A stretch of 64,000 nucleotides of DNA from Acidobacteriota bacterium (lineage in GTDB: Bacteria > Acidobacteriota > Vicinamibacteria > Vicinamibacterales > UBA8438): contig JAPOVI010000070.1 in assembly GCA_026708265.1 (NCBI GenBank), positions 1 through 64,000 of the forward strand, in the 5' to 3' direction. Both the position numbers and the translations under genes were made by a program. The notes beneath the pieces are model-generated. The model made no database searches. It worked only from the letters and a program-made list of their open reading frames with translations, and was not told where the DNA came from. The stretch's first letter is position 1; every line of letters starts with the position of its first letter. Positions 59,626 to 64,000 of the stretch are shown here, piece after piece.

Positions 59626-60305
59626 GCACGGCGAGGCACTCAAGTCGCGTGCCAAGTCGGACGCAGGGCTGCGTTCGCACGTCGAATCGAACGATCACGC
59701 CGTGGATGCGGGCACCCGCAGGACCTCCGGACGAGCTCTGCGACGCGCCGCCGGGGACCCCGCCGGGGGGTCGGGTTTGTCGATCTCCACGATGGTCGGT
59801 GACATTCCTGTTCCTGCCGGCCGTTCACGTCCCTTACGCTCCACCCCTCCCCCGAGCCGGAGGAATGCAGATCTCTCGGGCCTGCCCCGCGCAACCCGCG
59901 GTGGGCGCGGGGTTGCGGCTCGCGCTCCAATTGGTGGTCAACCACTTTGTCGAATGACCCCGTCGGCACCTACATTCCCGTTCGCATCGATTGGCGTGGG
60001 GCAGCGACGAGGCGGATGGGCGAAGGGCGCCGGAGCATCGCCCGCCACAAATGTGTCCAATGGAAGTCCAACCTCACATGCATGTGGAATCGGCGCCGCC
60101 CCCGCACCGTGGCTCCGCACCCCGCGCCCCACGAACGGGCCCGTCGTTGTTGATGGCAAGGCGCTTCACGCTTCCCTGAGCGCAGAGCTGGCCCGAGTCT
60201 TGCTAGGCGCCATCCCCCATAGGGAACGCTGCCGATGCGGACCGACGCTGCCCCCGCATCCGGCGGCCACGCTGCTTCTCGGGCATACGCGTCGGAGGCG
60301 CCGTC

Positions 60306-61739
60306 ATGGAGGTCACCAGCAAGGCAACCCGGATTCGGCTGTTCAGCATCGACACCCCGCAGATGCGCGCGTTCCACATGACCTGGTTCGCGTTCTTCCT
60401 CTGTTTCTTCGCCTGGTTCGGCATCGCGCCGCTCATGAAGATCGTCCGCGACGAGATGGCGCTGACGCAGTCGCAGATCGGCTGGCTGGTCATCGGCTCG
60501 GTCTCCATCACGGTCGTCGCGCGGCTTCTCATCGGGTGGCTGTGCGACCGCATCGGACCGCGGCGGGCCTACACGTGGCTCCTGCTGGTCGGCTCACTCC
60601 CCGTCATGGGCATCGGGCTCGCGCAGGACTTCCAGACGTTCCTCGTGTTCCGGCTGCTGATCGGCGTCATCGGGGCCTCGTTCGTGATCACGCAGTACCA
60701 CACCTCGGTGATGTTCGCTCCCAACGTCGTAGGCACCGCCAACGCCACCACGGCCGGATGGGGCAATCTCGGGGGCGGCGTGACGCAGCTCGTCATGCCC
60801 ATCGTGCTCGGCATCCTGACGGTGGGCGCCTACATCCCGTTCACGAACATCCAGTTCCTGCCCGGCCTCGGGTTGAGCGACGCCGCCGGCTGGCGCATCG
60901 CGATGGTCATCGCGGGAGCGATGTGCGCGCTGGTCGGCATCGCTTACTACTTCCTTACCCAGGACGCCCCGGAAGGGAACTACCGCGAGCTGCGCGCCGC
61001 GGGCAAGCTCCCGCCCAAGCAGACCGTCAAGGGGTCGTTCGCCGCGGCCTCGCGCGATCCTCGCGTGTGGGTCCTCTTCGTCATCTACGGCGCGTGCTTC
61101 GGCATCGAGCTGACGGTGAACAACGTCCTCGCGCTCTACTTCCTCGACTACTTCGACTTCTTCGCCTCGATGAGCGCCGTGCAGGCGGTGCAGTGGGCCG
61201 GCGCGGCGGCGATGGTCTTCGGCCTCATGAACGTCTTCGCGCGCACGCTCGGCGGGGCGCTCGGCGATCTCTTCGGCCGCCGGTGGGGACTCGCGGGACG
61301 CGTGCGCTGGCTCTTCGTCGCGCTGTTCGCCGAGGGGCTGGCGCTGATGCTCTTCTCGCAGATGCCGGTGCTGGCCCTGGCCATCCCGGCGCTCATCGTC
61401 TTCAGCCTCTTCGTGCAGATGTCCGAGGGAGCGACCTACTCGGTCGTGCCGTTCATCAACAAGAAGGCGCTCGGGTCGGTCGCGGGAATCGTGGGGGCGG
61501 GCGGAAATGCAGGCGCCGTCCTGGCCGGGTTCCTCTTCCGGGGCGCCATCCCCTGGCCGACGGCATTCTTCATCATCGGGGCGCTCGTGACGGTCACCGC
61601 ATTCCTCGCCTTTGCGGTGCGCTTCGACAGTGCGACGGAGACGGAAGCACGCTCGGCCCTCGATGCAGCGCTGGCGCACCGGCAGGCCGGACTCGCGGCC
61701 GGAACCGGTGCCGCGCGAACGGCGGAAGCGGCGGGCTAG
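60306..61739 (+). CDS. narK: NarK-family nitrate/nitrite MFS transporter
   Basis: MRAFHMTWFAFFLCFFAWFGIAPLMKIVRDEMALTQSQIGWLVIGSVSITVVARLLIGWLCDRIGPRRAY; GWGNLGGGVTQLVMP; GNAGAVLAGFLF. Confidence 0.92.
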   Translation: MEVTSKATRIRLFSIDTPQMRAFHMTWFAFFLCFFAWFGIAPLMKIVRDEMALTQSQIGWLVIGSVSITVVARLLIGWLCDRIGPRRAYTWLLLVGSLPVMGIGLAQDFQTFLVFRLLIGVIGASFVITQYHTSVMFAPNVVGTANATTAGWGNLGGGVTQLVMPIVLGILTVGAYIPFTNIQFLPGLGLSDAAGWRIAMVIAGAMCALVGIAYYFLTQDAPEGNYRELRAAGKLPPKQTVKGSFAAASRDPRVWVLFVIYGACFGIELTVNNVLALYFLDYFDFFASMSAVQAVQWAGAAAMVFGLMNVFARTLGGALGDLFGRRWGLAGRVRWLFVALFAEGLALMLFSQMPVLALAIPALIVFSLFVQMSEGATYSVVPFINKKALGSVAGIVGAGGNAGAVLAGFLFRGAIPWPTAFFIIGALVTVTAFLAFAVRFDSATETEARSALDAALAHRQAGLAAGTGAARTAEAAG

Positions 61740-61916
61740 GAGTCTGCACCGTGGAACGGCGACGACTCCTGGAGGGTTGGTTGGGCGCCATGCGGAGCCG
61801 TCAGGCGACGAATGGCGGGCTACCAGCACGCGCCGCCGGGCCGGGCCCGGCGCGCCGCGGCGGTCTGTGAGACACGTGCGAGGGCCGGGGAACGAGAGAG
61901 AGAACGGAGAAAGGCA

Positions 61917-64000
61917 ATGGTCAACCCGGCCGAGGTCTGGAAGGCGAAGAAGCACAGCTTCGAGGTGTGGCCCGACGTCGTGCGCCACGCCGCCGCCAGG
62001 ACGCCGATGGCCGAGATCGATACCCCCGATCTCGAGCGGATGAAGTGGTACGGCTTCTTCTACCGCAAGCGCGATGCGCCGGGCCGCTACATGAACCGGA
62101 TCCGCATCACGGCGAACGAGCTGACCTCGGAGCAGGCCCGCGAGATCGCCGCGATCGCCTACGAGCACGGTCACGGGATCGTCGACGTCACCACGCGCGC
62201 CAACCTCCAGGTGCAGGGACTCGGCATCGAGCACGTGCCGGAGGTCGCCGAGCGGCTGGCGGCGGTGGGGCTGACCGCGAAGCAGACCGGCCACGACAAC
62301 GTCCGCAACGTCTTCGCGCACCCGTTCAGCGGGGTGCTCCCGGACGAGCTGATCGATACGCGCCAACTCTGCCGCGACGTTACCGCGCTCTTCGTCGACA
62401 GCCGGGAGTACTCGGACCTGCCGCGCAAGTTCAACCTCTGCCTCAACGGCGCCGCCGAGCATTCGGTTCACTTCTGGACGCAGGACCTGAGCTTCCTCGC
62501 CCGGCGCGTCGGGCGCCAGGTGTTGTTCCAGGTGCTGGTCGGTGGCACGCAGGGACAGAATCCCCACCTCGCCTGGCACCTGCCGGTGCTCGTGCGCCCC
62601 GACCAGGTCGTGGCGGTGACGGCCGCGCTGCTCGACCTGTTCCGCGTCGAGGGGTCGCGCGAGAAACGCCACCGGGCGCGCCTCCGCTACCTCGTGGAGC
62701 GGATCGGCATCGAGGCGATCCGCTCCTTCCTCAGCGACCGGGTCGCACTCCGGGCCTGGCCCGACCTCCCGCCGCCGGTGCCGGCCGGCCGCAACGACGA
62801 CCTCGTCGGCTGGTTTCCCGAGCGCCGCCCGGACCGCTGGACGATGGGTCTCGCGGTGCCGCTGGGCCGGCTGAGCTGGCGGCAGCTCGAGGCGCTCGCG
62901 GTGCTCGCGAAGCGGTGGGGCGGCGGAGAGCTGCGGACGACGCACGAGCAGGGAATCGCCGTCCTCGGCGTCCCGACCGGCTTCCGGGACGCGGCGGCCA
63001 CCGACGCCGCCGCGGTCGGCCTGAGCGTGCACGCCGACACCCTCGTGCGGAACACCATGGCGTGCACCGGCACGCAGTTCTGCAACATCGCCGTGACCGA
63101 GACCAAGGGCGCGATGTTCCGGCTGATCGAGACGCTCCGGCAGCGGGCCCTGGCCCTGCACGGCATCCGCATCCACATGAGCGGCTGCCCGTCGAGCTGC
63201 GCCCAGCACTTCACGGCCGATATCGGGCTGAAGGGAGTCCGCGTCCGGCGCCTCCTGGGCACGCGCGAGGGCTTTGACGTCTACCTCGGAGGCGGGGTGG
63301 CCGGCGACGTCCACCTCGGCCTCCGCTACCGGCTGGGCGTGGACGCCGAGCAGCTCCCGCTCCTCGTCGAGGACGTCGTCGGCGAGTACTACCTGCGGCA
63401 CCAGGAGGGTGAGACCTTCAGCGCCTACTGGCGGGCGAAGCTGCGCGAGGCCGAGGCCGCGAAGGTCGGCGAGGACGACTACCGCCCGTCGACGTGGATC
63501 TGCGAACGCTGCGAGCACCGCCACCTCGGGGAGGATCCGCCGGTGTTCTGCCCCGGCTGCGCCGGCGTGCGGCGGCTCTTCGCCCGCGTCGAGGAGCGCG
63601 CCGAGGCGAGCGTCGAACACGACGCGTCGGCCGCCGCCGCAGCTCCGTCGGCCCACCCCGTCGGGGGAGCCCGCATCGAACCTGTCGTGGAATCCCCCGC
63701 CGACACTGCCGGCGCCACGACGCCGCCCCGCGACGACGGGTTCGTGCTCGCGGCCCGCGAGGAAGCGCTCCGGGAGGGCTCCGCGATGGCGGTCGAGATC
63801 GGCGGCCACTCCTACGCACTGTTCCGGATCAACGGGAAGGTGACGGCGATCGACGGTCTCTGCCCCCACGAGGGAGGATCGCTGGCCGAAGGAACGGTCC
63901 GCCAGGGGGTGGTCACCTGTCCCTGGCACGGGTGGACGTTCGACGCCTGCAGCGGGTGCAGCCTGGACCCGCCCGGCAACGACGTTGCGCGCTACCCGAC
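61917..64000 (+). CDS. Nitrite/sulfite reductase (siroheme) fused to a rubredoxin-like zinc/iron knuckle and a Rieske (NirD-like) domain; runs off window
   Basis: MVNPAEVWKAKKHSFEVWPDVVRHAAARTPMAEIDTPDLERMKWYGFFYRKRDAPGRYMNRIRI; NTMACTGTQFCNIAVTETK and HMSGCPSSCAQHF (CX5C/CX3C); STWICERCEHRHLGEDPPVFCPGCAG; CPHEGGSLAEGTVRQGVVTCPWHGWTFD (Rieske). Confidence 0.9.
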   Translation, partial: MVNPAEVWKAKKHSFEVWPDVVRHAAARTPMAEIDTPDLERMKWYGFFYRKRDAPGRYMNRIRITANELTSEQAREIAAIAYEHGHGIVDVTTRANLQVQGLGIEHVPEVAERLAAVGLTAKQTGHDNVRNVFAHPFSGVLPDELIDTRQLCRDVTALFVDSREYSDLPRKFNLCLNGAAEHSVHFWTQDLSFLARRVGRQVLFQVLVGGTQGQNPHLAWHLPVLVRPDQVVAVTAALLDLFRVEGSREKRHRARLRYLVERIGIEAIRSFLSDRVALRAWPDLPPPVPAGRNDDLVGWFPERRPDRWTMGLAVPLGRLSWRQLEALAVLAKRWGGGELRTTHEQGIAVLGVPTGFRDAAATDAAAVGLSVHADTLVRNTMACTGTQFCNIAVTETKGAMFRLIETLRQRALALHGIRIHMSGCPSSCAQHFTADIGLKGVRVRRLLGTREGFDVYLGGGVAGDVHLGLRYRLGVDAEQLPLLVEDVVGEYYLRHQEGETFSAYWRAKLREAEAAKVGEDDYRPSTWICERCEHRHLGEDPPVFCPGCAGVRRLFARVEERAEASVEHDASAAAAAPSAHPVGGARIEPVVESPADTAGATTPPRDDGFVLAAREEALREGSAMAVEIGGHSYALFRINGKVTAIDGLCPHEGGSLAEGTVRQGVVTCPWHGWTFDACSGCSLDPPGNDVARYP

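Noticed and set aside
60594-63929. 1111-aa minus-strand ORF
   Set aside because: Shadow ORF antisense to narK and the nitrite reductase; low-complexity RHDP-rich translation with no recognisable domain, typical of high-GC third-position bias.

Overview
High-GC bacterial (probably metagenomic) window that appears to be two unrelated genomes joined at about 46.30 kb. LEFT ARM (1-46.3 kb) looks actinobacterial (F420/LLM oxidoreductases, PPK2, aat, purF/purL). It is an accessory catabolic region rich in alpha/beta hydrolases with a His in the nucleophile elbow, cupins, LLM oxidoreductases, FAD oxidoreductases, SnoaL folds and MFS transporters. RIGHT ARM (46.3-64 kb) looks like a diderm, possibly Acidobacteria: heptosyltransferase, hldE halves, LpxL-like, LpxK, KdtA, gap-pgk-tpiA-secG, tRNA-Leu, alginate-export porin, NarK and a nitrite reductase-rubredoxin-Rieske fusion running off the window edge. 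Main discoveries: (i) two candidate selenoprotein genes that the ORF track splits at in-frame TGA codons, an OsmC-like gene (TGA 4938-4940) and a UGSC-motif gene (TGA 15485-15487). In both, TGA sits at the expected redox-Cys position and is followed by a hairpin matching the bacterial SECIS rules. (ii) A dispersed ~80-100 bp intergenic module, ten clear copies plus one degenerate, built of helically phased ~11-bp GTGAC/GTGCG units followed by GGGCTACCCTCCCCCGGGTGGTGGGTGGGGGGCGGG; every large intergenic gap in the left arm has a copy. (iii) A likely chimeric junction at ~46.30 kb. (iv) Many frameshifts and stops in the left arm, which are either pseudogenes or base-calling errors. All calls come from reading the sequence and supplied translations; no searches were run.
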